Numbered from the stretch's first letter, positions 49,377 through 58,512 are shown. The stretch: 64,000 bases of DNA from WTFV01 sp965203525 (GCA_965203525.1 OZ241898.1:1054001-1118000); one strand, 5' to 3'. Notes: generated by a model from the sequence alone, not told the origin. Numbers and translations: made by a program.

Positions 49377-49646
49377 CTACTTGCGGATGCCGAGCCGCTT
49401 GATCAGATCCGCGTAGCGCTCGGTATCCTTGCCTTTGAGGTAGTCGAGGAGACGGCGGCGCCGGCCGACGAGCTGCAGCAGACCACGACGGGAATGGTGA
49501 TCCTTGGCGTGGGTCTTGAAGTGTTCCGTCAGATACGTGATGCGTTCGCTGAGAATCGCAATCTGCACCTGCGGAGAGCCCGTATCGCTGTCGTGCAGGC
49601 GATACGAGCCGATCAGTTCGGTCTTCCGCTCCTTGGCCAGCGCCAC
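49377..49646 (-). CDS. rpsO: 30S ribosomal protein S15
   Basis: The product has 89 residues, exact family length, from GTG 49646 with GAGAGGT about 10 nt before. Typical motifs are DTGSPQVQIAILSERI, LTEHFKTHAKDHHSRRGLLQLVGRRRRLLDYL and the final YADLIKRLGIRK. It binds the 16S central domain. Situated between truB and pnp as usual. Confidence 0.98.
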   Translation of the reverse strand: MALAKERKTELIGSYRLHDSDTGSPQVQIAILSERITYLTEHFKTHAKDHHSRRGLLQLVGRRRRLLDYLKGKDTERYADLIKRLGIRK

Positions 49647-49699
49647 GTGCGACTACCTCTCTACTCTTGCTTTCTCGACACTTTGTGCAACGAGCGATC

Positions 49700-50629
49700 C
49701 TACACCAGAACGATCGTCGGGTGCAAAAGCCGTCCGGCGCCGGCCTTCGCGACGGCGATCAGCACGCCCTCCCGGTCGTAGAGCTTCACGATCTCCGCGC
49801 CGTCCGGCGCCGGACGGGGAAGGCGCCCGGCGCTGGACGAAACGACGTCGGCGGCGGTCAGGTCGTTGCCGTGCCGCGCCCGCCGCGCGCCGTGGTCGGT
49901 CAGCGTCAGGCGCGGGACCTCCGGCAACAGCTCCGCCAGCGGCACCATCCGGCCGCCGACGGCGGGCCCGCCCGCCGCGACCTCCTCCAGCGAAACCGCG
50001 CCGCGCAGGTCGAACGCCCCGTTGCGCTCCCTGCGCAGCGTCTCCAGGCACGCTCCGCAGCCGAGCGCCGCGCCGAGGTCGTGGGCGAACGCGCGCATGT
50101 AGAAGCCGGGATCGCAGGTCACCCGGCACCGCACCCGCGTGTCGTCGACCGCCAGCACCTCGACCGCGTGCGCGGTCACCGCGACCGGCTCGAGCGCGAC
50201 CGGCTGGTTCCTGCGCGCGAGCCGGTATGCGCGGACGCCGCGGATCTTCTTGGCCGAGAACGGCGGGGGACGTTGCGGCAGGGTCCCGACGAACGCCTGC
50301 GCCGCCTGCTCGACGGCCGTCCGGTCCGGGGCGTTCGCCATGCCGCCGCCCGTCCGCTCCCGCGCGTCGGCGACGATCGTGCCCGTGGCGTCGTACGTGT
50401 CGGTGGAGACTCCGAGCAGGATGCTCCCTTCGTAGGTCTTGCGCCCGGCCGAAAGGAGGGACGCCAGCCGGGTGGCGCGCCCCACCACGAGCGGCAGCAC
50501 GCCGGTGGCGAGCGGGTCGAGGGTGCCGACGTGTCCGACGCGCCGGACGCCCAGCGCCCGGCGGGCGTGCGCCACGACGTCGTGCGACGTCGGGCCCGCC
50601 GGCTTGTCGACGACCAGCACTCCGTCCAT
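49700..50629 (-). CDS. truB: tRNA pseudouridine(55) synthase TruB
   Basis: The product has 309 residues. VVDKPAGPTSHDVV, then VGHVGTLDPLATGVLPLVVGRATRL with the catalytic Asp in GTLDP, and later KTYEGSILLG. The C-terminal part has a PUA-like segment (EIVKLYDREGVLIAVA). It makes the T-loop pseudouridine. It starts one base after the nrnA stop, so it is operonic with nrnA and rbfA. Confidence 0.97.
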   Translation of the reverse strand: MDGVLVVDKPAGPTSHDVVAHARRALGVRRVGHVGTLDPLATGVLPLVVGRATRLASLLSAGRKTYEGSILLGVSTDTYDATGTIVADARERTGGGMANAPDRTAVEQAAQAFVGTLPQRPPPFSAKKIRGVRAYRLARRNQPVALEPVAVTAHAVEVLAVDDTRVRCRVTCDPGFYMRAFAHDLGAALGCGACLETLRRERNGAFDLRGAVSLEEVAAGGPAVGGRMVPLAELLPEVPRLTLTDHGARRARHGNDLTAADVVSSSAGRLPRPAPDGAEIVKLYDREGVLIAVAKAGAGRLLHPTIVLV

Positions 50630-50630
50630 G

Positions 50631-51623
50631 TCAGGATGCGGATCCGGCCGCCGCGCGCGTCCCGGTGCGCTCGACGGCGGCGGCGGCGCGGGCGAGCAGG
50701 CGCGGCTCGTCGCCGGGCGCCGGCCCTTCGAGCGTGCAGCCGGACGCGTTGCGATGGCCGCCCCCGCCGAACGCCGCGGCGACCGCGCGGACGTCGACGC
50801 GCCCCTTCGACCGCAGGCTCACCCGGACCTTGCCGTCCTGCGCCCGGAGCAGGATCGCCGCCTCGACGCCGCGGGCGGCCAGCGGCAGGTTCACCACCCC
50901 CTCCAGGTCGTCCGGCGGGCAGCCGGTCTCCCGCAGCAGTGCTTCGTCGATGCGCAGGACGGCGACGCGGCCGCCCGCCTCCAGGCGCATCTCGTTCAGC
51001 AGCCGGCCCGTCAGCCGGAGCTTGCCGAGCGAGCTGTTCTGGTAGATCGCGGCCGCCAGGGCCGCGGTGTCGACGCCGCAGGCGGCCACGTTCCGGCAGG
51101 TCTCGAACGTGCGGGCGGTGATGTTGGCGTGCCGGAACGAACCGGTGTCGGTGAGGATGCCGGCGTACAGCGCGGCCCCGATGTCCGGCGTCAGCGCGAC
51201 GCCGAGCGCCGCGACCAGGTCGTGCACCATCTCCGCGCACGCCGCGGCGCTCGGGTCGAACCAGTTGAGCGCGCCGTACATCGTGTTTCCGGCGTGGTGA
51301 TCGACGTTGATGACGGGCTGGCGGTCCAGCCCGCCGACTTCCGTGCGCTCGAGCGTGCCGCATTCCAGCACGACCGCCGCGTCGAAGCCGCCGGCGGCGG
51401 TCCCGGCCACCTCGATGCGGTCCGCGCCCGGGAGGGCGCGCAGGTACGGGGGCGGGGGATCGCGGTTGACGATGCGGACGGTCTTGCCCAGCGAGTCCAG
51501 GGCGTGGGCGAGAGCCAACTGCGAGCCGATCGAGTCGCCGTCCGGCCGGACGTGCGAGGAAAGCACGAACCGTTCGCCGGCGCGCAGCGCGCCGGCGATG
51601 CGGGCGAGCGGATCATGCGCCAT
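50631..51623 (-). CDS. nrnA: DHH-family oligoribonuclease / pAp phosphatase NrnA
   Basis: The product has 330 residues. N-terminal DHH domain with SSHVRPDGDSIGSQLALAHAL, then VINVDHHAGN, and the C-terminal DHHA1 with SKGRVDVRAVAAAFGGGGHRNASG. In the motif that normally reads D-x-x-x-x-x-R here is LECGTLER, with Glu for the first metal-binding Asp; this looks tolerated but is worth noting. It degrades nanoRNA and pAp. The start overlaps the rbfA stop by 11 nt. Confidence 0.95.
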   Translation of the reverse strand: MAHDPLARIAGALRAGERFVLSSHVRPDGDSIGSQLALAHALDSLGKTVRIVNRDPPPPYLRALPGADRIEVAGTAAGGFDAAVVLECGTLERTEVGGLDRQPVINVDHHAGNTMYGALNWFDPSAAACAEMVHDLVAALGVALTPDIGAALYAGILTDTGSFRHANITARTFETCRNVAACGVDTAALAAAIYQNSSLGKLRLTGRLLNEMRLEAGGRVAVLRIDEALLRETGCPPDDLEGVVNLPLAARGVEAAILLRAQDGKVRVSLRSKGRVDVRAVAAAFGGGGHRNASGCTLEGPAPGDEPRLLARAAAAVERTGTRAAAGSAS

Positions 51624-52032
51624 CGCCGTCTTCCCGAGAGCCGGCCCCGGCGGCCGCGGGGGCGCCGGCCGCGCCGCCGGTCTCCCGGCGCTCGCGTTCG
51701 ATTTCGTCGAACAGGTGGGCGATCCGGTCCTGCTTCTCGGCGGAATCGTCGTACAGGAACCGGATCTCGGGCACCTGCCGGAGCTGCAGGCGCTGCCCGA
51801 TTTCGCGCCGCAGGTACGGTTGCGCGCGGCGCAGTCCGCGGGCCGCGCCGCGGCGGTCGCCGCCGGCGGGCAGGGTGTAGCGGACGCGGGCGAGCTGGCG
51901 GTCGCCGGTCATCGTGACGGCGGTGATCGTCACGCCGAGCAGGCCGGGATCGCGAACGGTCCGTGCGAGCAGCGTCGAGAGCTCCGTGCGGAGGCGTTCC
52001 GCCACGCGCCGGGTCCGGGTGCCGTGCGCCAT
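51613..52032 (-). CDS. rbfA: Ribosome-binding factor A
   Basis: The product has 139 residues. It begins RTRRVAERLRTELSTLLARTVRDPGL, the typical KH-like RbfA start, followed by VTITAVTMTGDRQLARVRYTLP and LQLRQVPEIRFLYDDS. A C-terminal Ala/Gly tail of about 25 residues is added. It helps 16S 5'-end maturation in the cold. Placed between DUF503 and nrnA, the usual order. Confidence 0.96.
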   Translation of the reverse strand: MAHGTRTRRVAERLRTELSTLLARTVRDPGLLGVTITAVTMTGDRQLARVRYTLPAGGDRRGAARGLRRAQPYLRREIGQRLQLRQVPEIRFLYDDSAEKQDRIAHLFDEIERERRETGGAAGAPAAAGAGSREDGDGA

Positions 52033-52051
52033 GTCGTGTCCGGCCGGTCCG

Positions 52052-52336
52052 TCAGCCCAACCACTGCAGGTCGGTCGCCGCCACGAGGCCGGGGTCGCGC
52101 CGCTCGATCTCCGTGACGACCCCGTCGAGCACGCGGTCCACGTGGTCCCGGTGCGACGCGACCGCCGCGCAGCCGAGGCGCGCGCGCTGGTGGACGTCGA
52201 GGTGGCCGATCTCGGCCACCGAGACGTTGAGCTTCCGGACCCGGTCCTTGACGCTCGCCAGAATGCGCCGCTTGTCCTTCAGCGAACGCGCGCCGGGCAT
52301 GTGGAGGTCGACGGTCAGCAATCCGACGGCAGGCAT
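52052..52336 (-). CDS. DUF503 family protein (YlxP-like)
   Basis: The product has 94 residues from ATG 52336. MPAVGLLTVDLHMPGARSLKDKRRILASVKDRVRKLNVSVAEIGH is the family pattern. The fold is small alpha/beta; function is not settled, but the gene is nearly always between infB and rbfA, suggesting a ribosome-linked role. Spacing is 32 bp to infB and 19 bp to rbfA. Confidence 0.93.
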   Translation of the reverse strand: MPAVGLLTVDLHMPGARSLKDKRRILASVKDRVRKLNVSVAEIGHLDVHQRARLGCAAVASHRDHVDRVLDGVVTEIERRDPGLVAATDLQWLG

Positions 52337-52368
52337 TCGATCCGGCGGCGCTCGACGAACCGCCCTCG

Positions 52369-55300
52369 TCAGACGGTCGCGACCACCTTCTCCACGGTGA
52401 ACGACTCGACGACGTCGCCGGCCTTCAGATCGGCGAAGCGTTCGAACGCCAGGCCGCACTCCATGCCGCTCCGCACCTCGTTGACGTCGTCCTTGAAGCG
52501 CCGCAGCGAGCCGATGCGCCCCTCGTGGACCACGACGCCGTCGCGCACGAGCCGGGCCCGGGCGTCGCCGGCGCGCGTGACGACCCCCTCGGTGACCATG
52601 CAACCGGCCGCCGTGCCGAACTTCGGGATCTTGAAGAGCTGCCGAATCTCGGCGGCCCCCAGCCGGACCTCCTTCGTGGTCGGATCGAGCAGTCCGGCCA
52701 GCGCCTTCTTCAACTCGTCGGTGACGTCGTAGATCACCGAATGGAGGCGGACGTCCACCCCCTCGCGCTCGGCGACGCCGCTGGCGTTGCGGTCGGGACG
52801 CACGTTGAATCCGACGATGATCGCGTTGGAGGTCGAGGCGAGCAGCACGTCCCATTCGCTGATCGCCCCGACGCCGGTGTGGATGATGCGGGTCTTGACG
52901 CGCTCGTCGCCCAGCTTGCCGAGCGAGTCGGCCAGCACCTCCGCCGAGCCCTGCACGTCCGCCTTGATGATGATCGGCAGTTCCTTGGCTTCGCCTTCCG
53001 ACAACTGCTGCTGCAGCGACTCCAGGGTCAGACGCTGGCCGCGTCCGCCGAGCGCCTTCTCCTTCGCCTGGTTCTGCCGCAGCACCGCGATCTGGCGCGC
53101 CTTGGCGGCGTCGGTCACGGCCTGGAAGGCGTCGCCGGGCTGCGGCAGCCCGGTCAGCCCGAGCACTTCCACCGGACTGGCGGGACCGGCCTCGCCGATC
53201 TTCTGCAGCCGGTCGTCCAGCAGCGCCCGCACGCGCCCGACCACCACGCCAGCGATGAAGTTGTCGCCGACGCGCAACGTGCCGTCCTGCACCAGGATCG
53301 TGGCGACCGGTCCGCGGCCGCGGTCCACCTTGGCCTCCAGCACCGTGCCGGTCGCGGCCCGCTTGGGATTCGCCTTCTGTTCCTCGAGCTCGGTGACGAG
53401 CAGGATCATCTCCAGCAACCCGTCCAGGTTGTCCCGCTTCTTCGCCGAGACCGGCACGGTCACCGTCGACCCGCCCCAGTCCTCGGGGGTCAGCCCGCGT
53501 TCCGCCAGCTCCTTCCGGACGCGGTCGAGGTTGGCGTCGGCCTTGTCGATCTTGTTGATCGCCACGATGATCGGGACGCTGGCCGCCCGCGCGTGGTCGA
53601 TCGCTTCCTGCGTCTGGGGCATCACGCCGTCGTCGGCGGCCACGACCAGGACGACCACGTCGGTCACCTGGGCGCCGCGGGCCCGCATCAGCGTGAACGC
53701 CTCGTGGCCCGGGGTATCGAGGAAGACGATCTTGCGGCCGTTGACCGCCACCGAGTACGCGCCGATGTGCTGCGTGATGCCGCCCGCTTCCCCCTCCGCC
53801 ACCTTCGCCTCGCGGATGGCGTCGAGCAGGGTCGTCTTCCCGTGGTCGACGTGGCCCATGACCGTGACCACCGGGGCGCGGACGATCAGGTCGTCGGGCT
53901 TCGCCTCCTCGGCCTCGATGACGACCATCTCCTCCTCGAACGTCCGCATCTTCACGTCCGCCCCGAACTCGCGGGCGATGGTCGTCGCCGTCTCCGAGTC
54001 GAGCGTCGTGTTGATGGTCATCATCACGCGCCGTTCGATCAGCTTCTTCAGGACGTCCTTCGGCTTGACCTCGAGGCGCTCCGCCAGATCCTTGACGGTC
54101 ATGCCCTCGGCCAGCGTGATGGTGCGCGTGACCGGGGGCGGCGGCGGCGGCGTGGCCGGAGTCTGCGTGCGCGTCCGCCGGTACTGCGCGCGCCGCCCGC
54201 CCGGGCGGTGGTGCGGCCGCGGGGGCGGACGGTAGCCGACCGCCGGCCGGGGCGGCAGCGGACGCACCAGGGGCGGGCGCACCGGCTGGGACGGCAGCGG
54301 GCGCGGTCCGCCGAGCGGCGGCCGCGCGGGCGCGCCGGCCGGCCCCGCCGGCGCGCCCGGCTGAACCGGCCGTACGGGCGTCCTGGCCGCCGCCGGCGCG
54401 GCCGGGCGCGGCTTCGCCGGCTTCGGTTCCTCGATGCGCAGGCGCAGCCGCGGAGGCGCCACCCGTCCGGTCGGGCGCAACACGAGCCCCGAACCGGGGC
54501 GCCGGGCCGGGGTCGCGGGCGACGCGGGCGCGGCGGCACGGGGCGGCGCGGCGGGGCGGACAGGCGCGGCGGCACGGGGCGGCACGGCGGGGCGGACAGA
54601 CGCGGCGGCACGGGGCGGCACGGCGGGGCGGACAGGCGCGGCGGCACGCGGCGGCGCGGCGGGCGCGGTCCCTGCCGGTCCGGCCGCCGCCGGTGACGGT
54701 GGCGGCGTCGTCGCGGTCGGCGGCGGCTCCACTCGGGCGACCGGCCCGGCGGCGGCGCCGCTCGTTGCCCCGGCCGGTGGCGGCGTCGCCGCGGCCGGCG
54801 GCGTCCTCGGCTCCGCGCGGGCGACCGGCCCGGCGGCGGCGCCGCTCGTTGCCCCGGCCGGTGGCGGCGTCGCCGTGGCCGGCGGCGTCCTCGGCTCCGC
54901 GCGGGCGACCGGCCCGGCGGCGGCCGTTGCCCCGGCCGGTGGCGGCGTCGCCGCGGCCGGCGGTGTCCTCGGCTCCACTCGGGCGACCGGCCCGGCGGCG
55001 GCCGTTGCCCCGGCCGGTGGCGGCGGCGGCGCGGCCGGCGGTGTCCTCGGCTCCACTCGGGCGGCCGGCCCGGCGGCGGCGTGGCCCGTTGCCCCGGCCG
55101 CCCGCGCAGGTCCGCCTTCCGCCTGGCTGCGAGGCGGATCGACCCTGGCGGCGGGCCGGGCCGCCTCGACTTGCACGCTGGGCGGCTCGATCCTCGCGGC
55201 CGGCGGCTCCGCGACCTGCGCGCGGGGCGGTTCGATCCCCGCGGCCGGCGGCTCCGCGACCTGCGCGCGGGGCGGTTCGATCCCCGCAGGCGGCGGCTCT

Positions 55301-56091
55301 GCGACCTGCGCGCCGGACGGCTCGGTCCTTGCGGGCAGCGTCTCTGCGACCTGCGCGCCGGACGGCCCGGCCTGCACGGGCAGGGGTTGTTCGACCTGCG
55401 TGCGGGGCGGCTGGACGCCTGCGCGCGGCGGCTCGGCTTGCGCGCCCGGGGCCGCTTCGACTTGCGCGCGCACCGGTTCGACCTCGCCGCGCGACGCTTC
55501 CGCGACTTGCGCGGGCGGTTCTTCCACCCGGATGCGGGGCGTTTCGACCCGCAGCCGCGGCGCGCCCTCGACCCGCAGCCGCGGCTCCGGGCGGACGACC
55601 CGCGGCGGCGGGGCCGCGGATGCGGTCCGGACCGCCGTGGAGGCTTCGGCTGCCGCGGGGGCGCCGGCAACCGGCGCGCGCGCGGCCGGGACCGGCGGCG
55701 GCGGCGCGGTGTCGGCCGGCGGTGTCCGCGCCGCCTCGGCCGCCGCCGCGGCGCCGGCGTCCGCCGCCGCGGCCGCCGCCCGCGCCGTCTTGGCGGACTT
55801 CACCAGCCGCGGCGGACCCAGCCTGGGCGCCGCCGGGGCGGCCGGCTCCGGCGGGTTCGCGCGTTTGGAGGCCGCCCGCTGCGAGAAGAGCGCTCCGGGC
55901 GGCAGGGCGACGTTCCGCTTGCGGGCGACCCGCTCGGCGAACTGCCGGGCCACGATCTCCTCGACGGTGCTCGATGCGCTCTTGGCCTCGATCCCGTGCT
56001 GCGTACGCAGCAACCGGACGACTTCCTGGCTCGGGATGCCGAGGACCTCGGCAATCTTGTAGATGCGAATCGTGCCCACGGGCGCTCTCAT
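52369..56091 (-). CDS. infB: Translation initiation factor IF-2 with expanded repeat-rich N-terminus
   Basis: The product has 1240 residues versus about 900 in E. coli. It starts with the IF2_N helix bundle (IYKIAEVLGIPSQEVVRLLR). Residues about 100-660 are almost only Pro, Ala, Arg, Val, Glu and Gly. The second IF2_N domain (GMTVKDLAERLEVKPKDVLKKLIERRV) and the GTPase core (GHVDHGKTTLLD, DTPGHEAFT, NKIDK) follow, then domains 2-4. The extra length comes from tandem repeats (see 54534-55100). The start overlaps the nusA stop (ATGA). Confidence 0.97.
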   Translation of the reverse strand: MRAPVGTIRIYKIAEVLGIPSQEVVRLLRTQHGIEAKSASSTVEEIVARQFAERVARKRNVALPPGALFSQRAASKRANPPEPAAPAAPRLGPPRLVKSAKTARAAAAAADAGAAAAAEAARTPPADTAPPPPVPAARAPVAGAPAAAEASTAVRTASAAPPPRVVRPEPRLRVEGAPRLRVETPRIRVEEPPAQVAEASRGEVEPVRAQVEAAPGAQAEPPRAGVQPPRTQVEQPLPVQAGPSGAQVAETLPARTEPSGAQVAEPPPAGIEPPRAQVAEPPAAGIEPPRAQVAEPPAARIEPPSVQVEAARPAARVDPPRSQAEGGPARAAGATGHAAAGPAARVEPRTPPAAPPPPPAGATAAAGPVARVEPRTPPAAATPPPAGATAAAGPVARAEPRTPPATATPPPAGATSGAAAGPVARAEPRTPPAAATPPPAGATSGAAAGPVARVEPPPTATTPPPSPAAAGPAGTAPAAPPRAAAPVRPAVPPRAAASVRPAVPPRAAAPVRPAAPPRAAAPASPATPARRPGSGLVLRPTGRVAPPRLRLRIEEPKPAKPRPAAPAAARTPVRPVQPGAPAGPAGAPARPPLGGPRPLPSQPVRPPLVRPLPPRPAVGYRPPPRPHHRPGGRRAQYRRTRTQTPATPPPPPPVTRTITLAEGMTVKDLAERLEVKPKDVLKKLIERRVMMTINTTLDSETATTIAREFGADVKMRTFEEEMVVIEAEEAKPDDLIVRAPVVTVMGHVDHGKTTLLDAIREAKVAEGEAGGITQHIGAYSVAVNGRKIVFLDTPGHEAFTLMRARGAQVTDVVVLVVAADDGVMPQTQEAIDHARAASVPIIVAINKIDKADANLDRVRKELAERGLTPEDWGGSTVTVPVSAKKRDNLDGLLEMILLVTELEEQKANPKRAATGTVLEAKVDRGRGPVATILVQDGTLRVGDNFIAGVVVGRVRALLDDRLQKIGEAGPASPVEVLGLTGLPQPGDAFQAVTDAAKARQIAVLRQNQAKEKALGGRGQRLTLESLQQQLSEGEAKELPIIIKADVQGSAEVLADSLGKLGDERVKTRIIHTGVGAISEWDVLLASTSNAIIVGFNVRPDRNASGVAEREGVDVRLHSVIYDVTDELKKALAGLLDPTTKEVRLGAAEIRQLFKIPKFGTAAGCMVTEGVVTRAGDARARLVRDGVVVHEGRIGSLRRFKDDVNEVRSGMECGLAFERFADLKAGDVVESFTVEKVVATV
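54534..55100. repeat. In-frame tandem repeats in infB
   Basis: A 36-bp unit (12 residues, PPRAAAPVRPAV type) occurs about four times at 54534-54680. Left of it in the protein lies a 78-84-bp unit (26-28 residues) marked by GTTGCCCCGG at 54764, 54848, 54926, 55004 and 55088, offsets 84, 78, 78 and 84. Further diverged 45-bp repeats occur at about 55200-55400. Confidence 0.9.
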
Positions 56092-57839
56092 TCCGCTGTC
56101 GGGGTCTTGCCGGGCGCGTCGCCCGGCGCGGCGTCGGCCGGCGCCGTCGGTCCGGCCTCGGCGGCGTCACTCGTTCCGCCCGGCGCGGCGGTCGTCTGCG
56201 CGTCCGGTCCGGCTTCGTCGGCGTCACTCGTTTCGACCGGTACGTCCGCCGCCTCGGCTGCCCGCGCGGCGTCGGCCGGCGCGTCCGGTCCGGCTTCGTC
56301 GGCGTTACTCGTTTCGACCGCCGCCTCGGCCGCCTCGGCTGCCCGCGCGGCGTCGGCCGGCGCGTCCGGTCCGGCTTCGTCGGCGTCACTCGTTTCGACC
56401 GGTACGTCCGCCGCCTCGGCTGCCCGCGCGGCGTCGGCCGGCGCGTCCGGTCCGGCTTCGTCGGCGTCACCCGTTTCGACCGGTACGTCCGCCGCCGCGG
56501 CCGCCGGCGCGTCGGTCGCGTCCGGTCCGGTCTCGTCGGCGTCACTCGTTTCGACCGCCGCCTCGGCCGCCCGCGCGGCGGCGTCGACCTGTTCCCGCAC
56601 GGCCGCCTGCAGGCCGCGGGCCGTCGTCTCGTCCACGTCCGCCACCGCCGCCAGCTCCGCCGCCGCGACCTCGAGCAGCCGGTCGGCCGTGTCGAGCCCC
56701 GCCTCGCTCAGCCGCAGGAGCTGCGACTCGTCGAGCCCGGGCAGCGTGAGCGTGCCGGCCTCCTCGCCCTCCTCCAGCTCGTCGAACCGGGCTTCCACCT
56801 CGCGCCGTTTCTCTTCCTCGCTCTTGATGTCGATCTTCCAGCCGGTCAGCTTGGCCGCCAGCCGGACGTTCTGGCCCTTCTTGCCGATCGCCAGCGAAAG
56901 CTGCCGATCTTCCACGACCACCTCGACGATCGGCTCTTCGGCCTCGACGACGGTCACCCGCTGCACCCTGGCCGGGCTGATGGCGTTGGTCACGAAGACC
57001 ACCGGGTCTTCCGACCATTCGACGATGTCGATCTTCTCGCCGCGCAGCTCGCGGATGATCGCCTGCACCCGCGTGCCCTTCATGCCGACGCAGGCGCCGA
57101 TCGGATCGACGTCGCGCTCGCGGGAGTGGACGGCGACCTTGGCCCGGTCCCCGGCCTCGCGGACGGCGCCGCGGATGGTGACCGTCCCGTCGTAGATCTC
57201 CGGCACCTCCTGCTCGAACATCTTGATCAGCAGCGCGGGGTCGGTGCGCGACAGGATGATCTGCGGCCCCTTCGTGTTCTTGTTGACCTCGCGGATGACC
57301 GCGCGGATGCGGTCGCCGGTGGTGTAGTTCTCGGCGCGCGACTGTTCCCGCCGCGGCAGCAGCGCCTCCACCCGCTCGGCGTCCACGACGATGTCGCCGT
57401 TCTCGAAGCGCTTGACGGTGCCGTTGATCACCTCGTCGACCCGGTCGCTGTACAGCGCGTAGACGTTGTCGCGTTCGGCCTCGCGCACCTTCTGGAAGAT
57501 CACCTGCTTGGCGGTCTGCGCCGCGATGCGGGTCGGCACCGTGGGCTTCGGGAACTCGATCTCCATGTCGACTTCCGCCTCGTCGCCGTACAGCTCCTGC
57601 GCCTCGGCGAGCGAGATCTCCGTCAGCGGATCCTCCACCTCCTCGACGATCTGGCGCACCGCGAACAGGTCGACCTGGCCCGTCTCCGGGTTGAACCGGG
57701 TCCGCAGGTTCTCGGTCGACTTGTAGTGCTTGCGCGACGCGGTCAGCACCGCGTCCTCGATGGCGGCGACGATGACGTTCGGCTCGACGCCCTTCTCCTT
57801 GGCCAGCGTCTCGATCGTCTGTTGCAGCGGATTGCTCAT
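56088..57839 (-). CDS. nusA: Transcription factor NusA with repetitive acidic C-terminus
   Basis: The product has 583 residues from ATG 57839. N-terminal RNA polymerase-binding domain, S1 domain, KH1 (with CVGMKGTRVQAIIREL) and KH2 (LAIGKKGQNVRLAAKLTG) are normal to about residue 345. A short helical AR-like part (LLRLSEAGLDTADRLLE) follows. From about residue 435 the tail is four to five copies of a 27-residue unit (VETSDADEAGPDAPADAARAA type). It controls pausing, termination and antitermination. Part of rimP-nusA-infB. Confidence 0.97.
   Translation of the reverse strand: MSNPLQQTIETLAKEKGVEPNVIVAAIEDAVLTASRKHYKSTENLRTRFNPETGQVDLFAVRQIVEEVEDPLTEISLAEAQELYGDEAEVDMEIEFPKPTVPTRIAAQTAKQVIFQKVREAERDNVYALYSDRVDEVINGTVKRFENGDIVVDAERVEALLPRREQSRAENYTTGDRIRAVIREVNKNTKGPQIILSRTDPALLIKMFEQEVPEIYDGTVTIRGAVREAGDRAKVAVHSRERDVDPIGACVGMKGTRVQAIIRELRGEKIDIVEWSEDPVVFVTNAISPARVQRVTVVEAEEPIVEVVVEDRQLSLAIGKKGQNVRLAAKLTGWKIDIKSEEEKRREVEARFDELEEGEEAGTLTLPGLDESQLLRLSEAGLDTADRLLEVAAAELAAVADVDETTARGLQAAVREQVDAAARAAEAAVETSDADETGPDATDAPAAAAADVPVETGDADEAGPDAPADAARAAEAADVPVETSDADEAGPDAPADAARAAEAAEAAVETSNADEAGPDAPADAARAAEAADVPVETSDADEAGPDAQTTAAPGGTSDAAEAGPTAPADAAPGDAPGKTPTAE
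56200..56550. repeat. 81-bp tandem repeat in the 3' part of nusA
   Basis: The word CGTCCGGTCCGGCTTCGTCG starts at 56201, 56282, 56363 and 56444, exactly 81 bp apart; a diverged fifth unit follows. It encodes 27-residue acidic repeats with little amino-acid change between copies. Confidence 0.95.
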
Positions 57840-57873
57840 CACCTGCTCTCGCGCTCCCGCCCGCGCGACGAAT

Positions 57874-58404
57874 TCACGGCTCCACTTCCAGTCTGGCCCG
57901 CGTCACCAGCGCCCACGGAATGCGGTGGACGCGCCGGCCGGCGCGCACCACCACGACGCGGGACGGCGCTTCCGGCGTCCCGCCGCCGGCCGGCTCGACG
58001 CCCGCGATCCGCCCGCGGAGGAACCGCTGCCCGTCGACCGCCTCCGACGTCACGAAGCGGGCGAGCCGGCCCCGGAAACGCCGGCAGTCGCCCGGGTGCC
58101 GCAACGGGCGGTCGAGGCCCGGCGACGACACCTCCAGGGTGTACGGATGCTCGAAGTCGAATTCGACGTCGAGCACCACGCTCACGTCCGTGCTCACCCG
58201 CTGGCAGTCGTCCAGGGTGACCGGCTCGCCCTCGGCGCCGCCGTCCTCACCGGCCGCGGGCGCCGGCCGGTCGATGACGATTCGCAGCAGCCAGCCCGCC
58301 GACTCGCGCCGGAGCTGCACGTCGAAGACGTCGAGCCCGAAATCGCGGGCGACCCGCTCCGCGATGGACCGGACCTGCGCAACCCGGCCCGGACCGGGCT
58401 TCAT
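57874..58404 (-). CDS. rimP: Ribosome maturation factor RimP
   Basis: The product has 176 residues. VRSIAERVARDFGLDVFDVQLRRE, then DDCQRVSTDVSVVLDVE and YTLEVSSPGLDRPLRHPGDCRRFRGRLARF are the diagnostic RimP stretches. A small Gly/Glu-rich insert lies near residues 50-60 (AGEDGGAEGEP). It helps 30S assembly. First gene of the nusA operon; its leader carries a strong hairpin. Confidence 0.96.
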   Translation of the reverse strand: MKPGPGRVAQVRSIAERVARDFGLDVFDVQLRRESAGWLLRIVIDRPAPAAGEDGGAEGEPVTLDDCQRVSTDVSVVLDVEFDFEHPYTLEVSSPGLDRPLRHPGDCRRFRGRLARFVTSEAVDGQRFLRGRIAGVEPAGGGTPEAPSRVVVVRAGRRVHRIPWALVTRARLEVEP

Positions 58405-58451
58405 CCTGCGTTGCTCCGCCCCTGCCGGACGACTGCGCCCTGAAACACAAA

Positions 58452-58474
58452 GAAGTGGGCGAAACGCCCACTTC
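58452..58474 (-). promoter_or_regulatory. rimP leader hairpin (possible attenuator)
   Basis: GAAGTGGGCG and CGCCCACTTC form a perfect 10-bp stem with a 3-nt loop. Read on the minus strand, the 3' arm is followed by TTTGTGTTTCAG, a T-rich run resembling an intrinsic terminator, 47 bp before the rimP start. Similar hairpins precede rimP in other bacteria. Confidence 0.65.
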
Positions 58475-58503
58475 CTGCGGGACTGCGCCTCTCGCAGCCG
58501 GAA

Positions 58504-58512
58504 AGTATATCA
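58504..58512 (-). promoter_or_regulatory. Extended -10 promoter of the rimP-nusA-infB operon
   Basis: On the minus strand TGATATACT is an extended -10 (TG-n-TATACT). No -35 match is seen 16-18 bp upstream, as often with extended -10 promoters. It places the transcription start just ahead of the hairpin. Confidence 0.5.
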
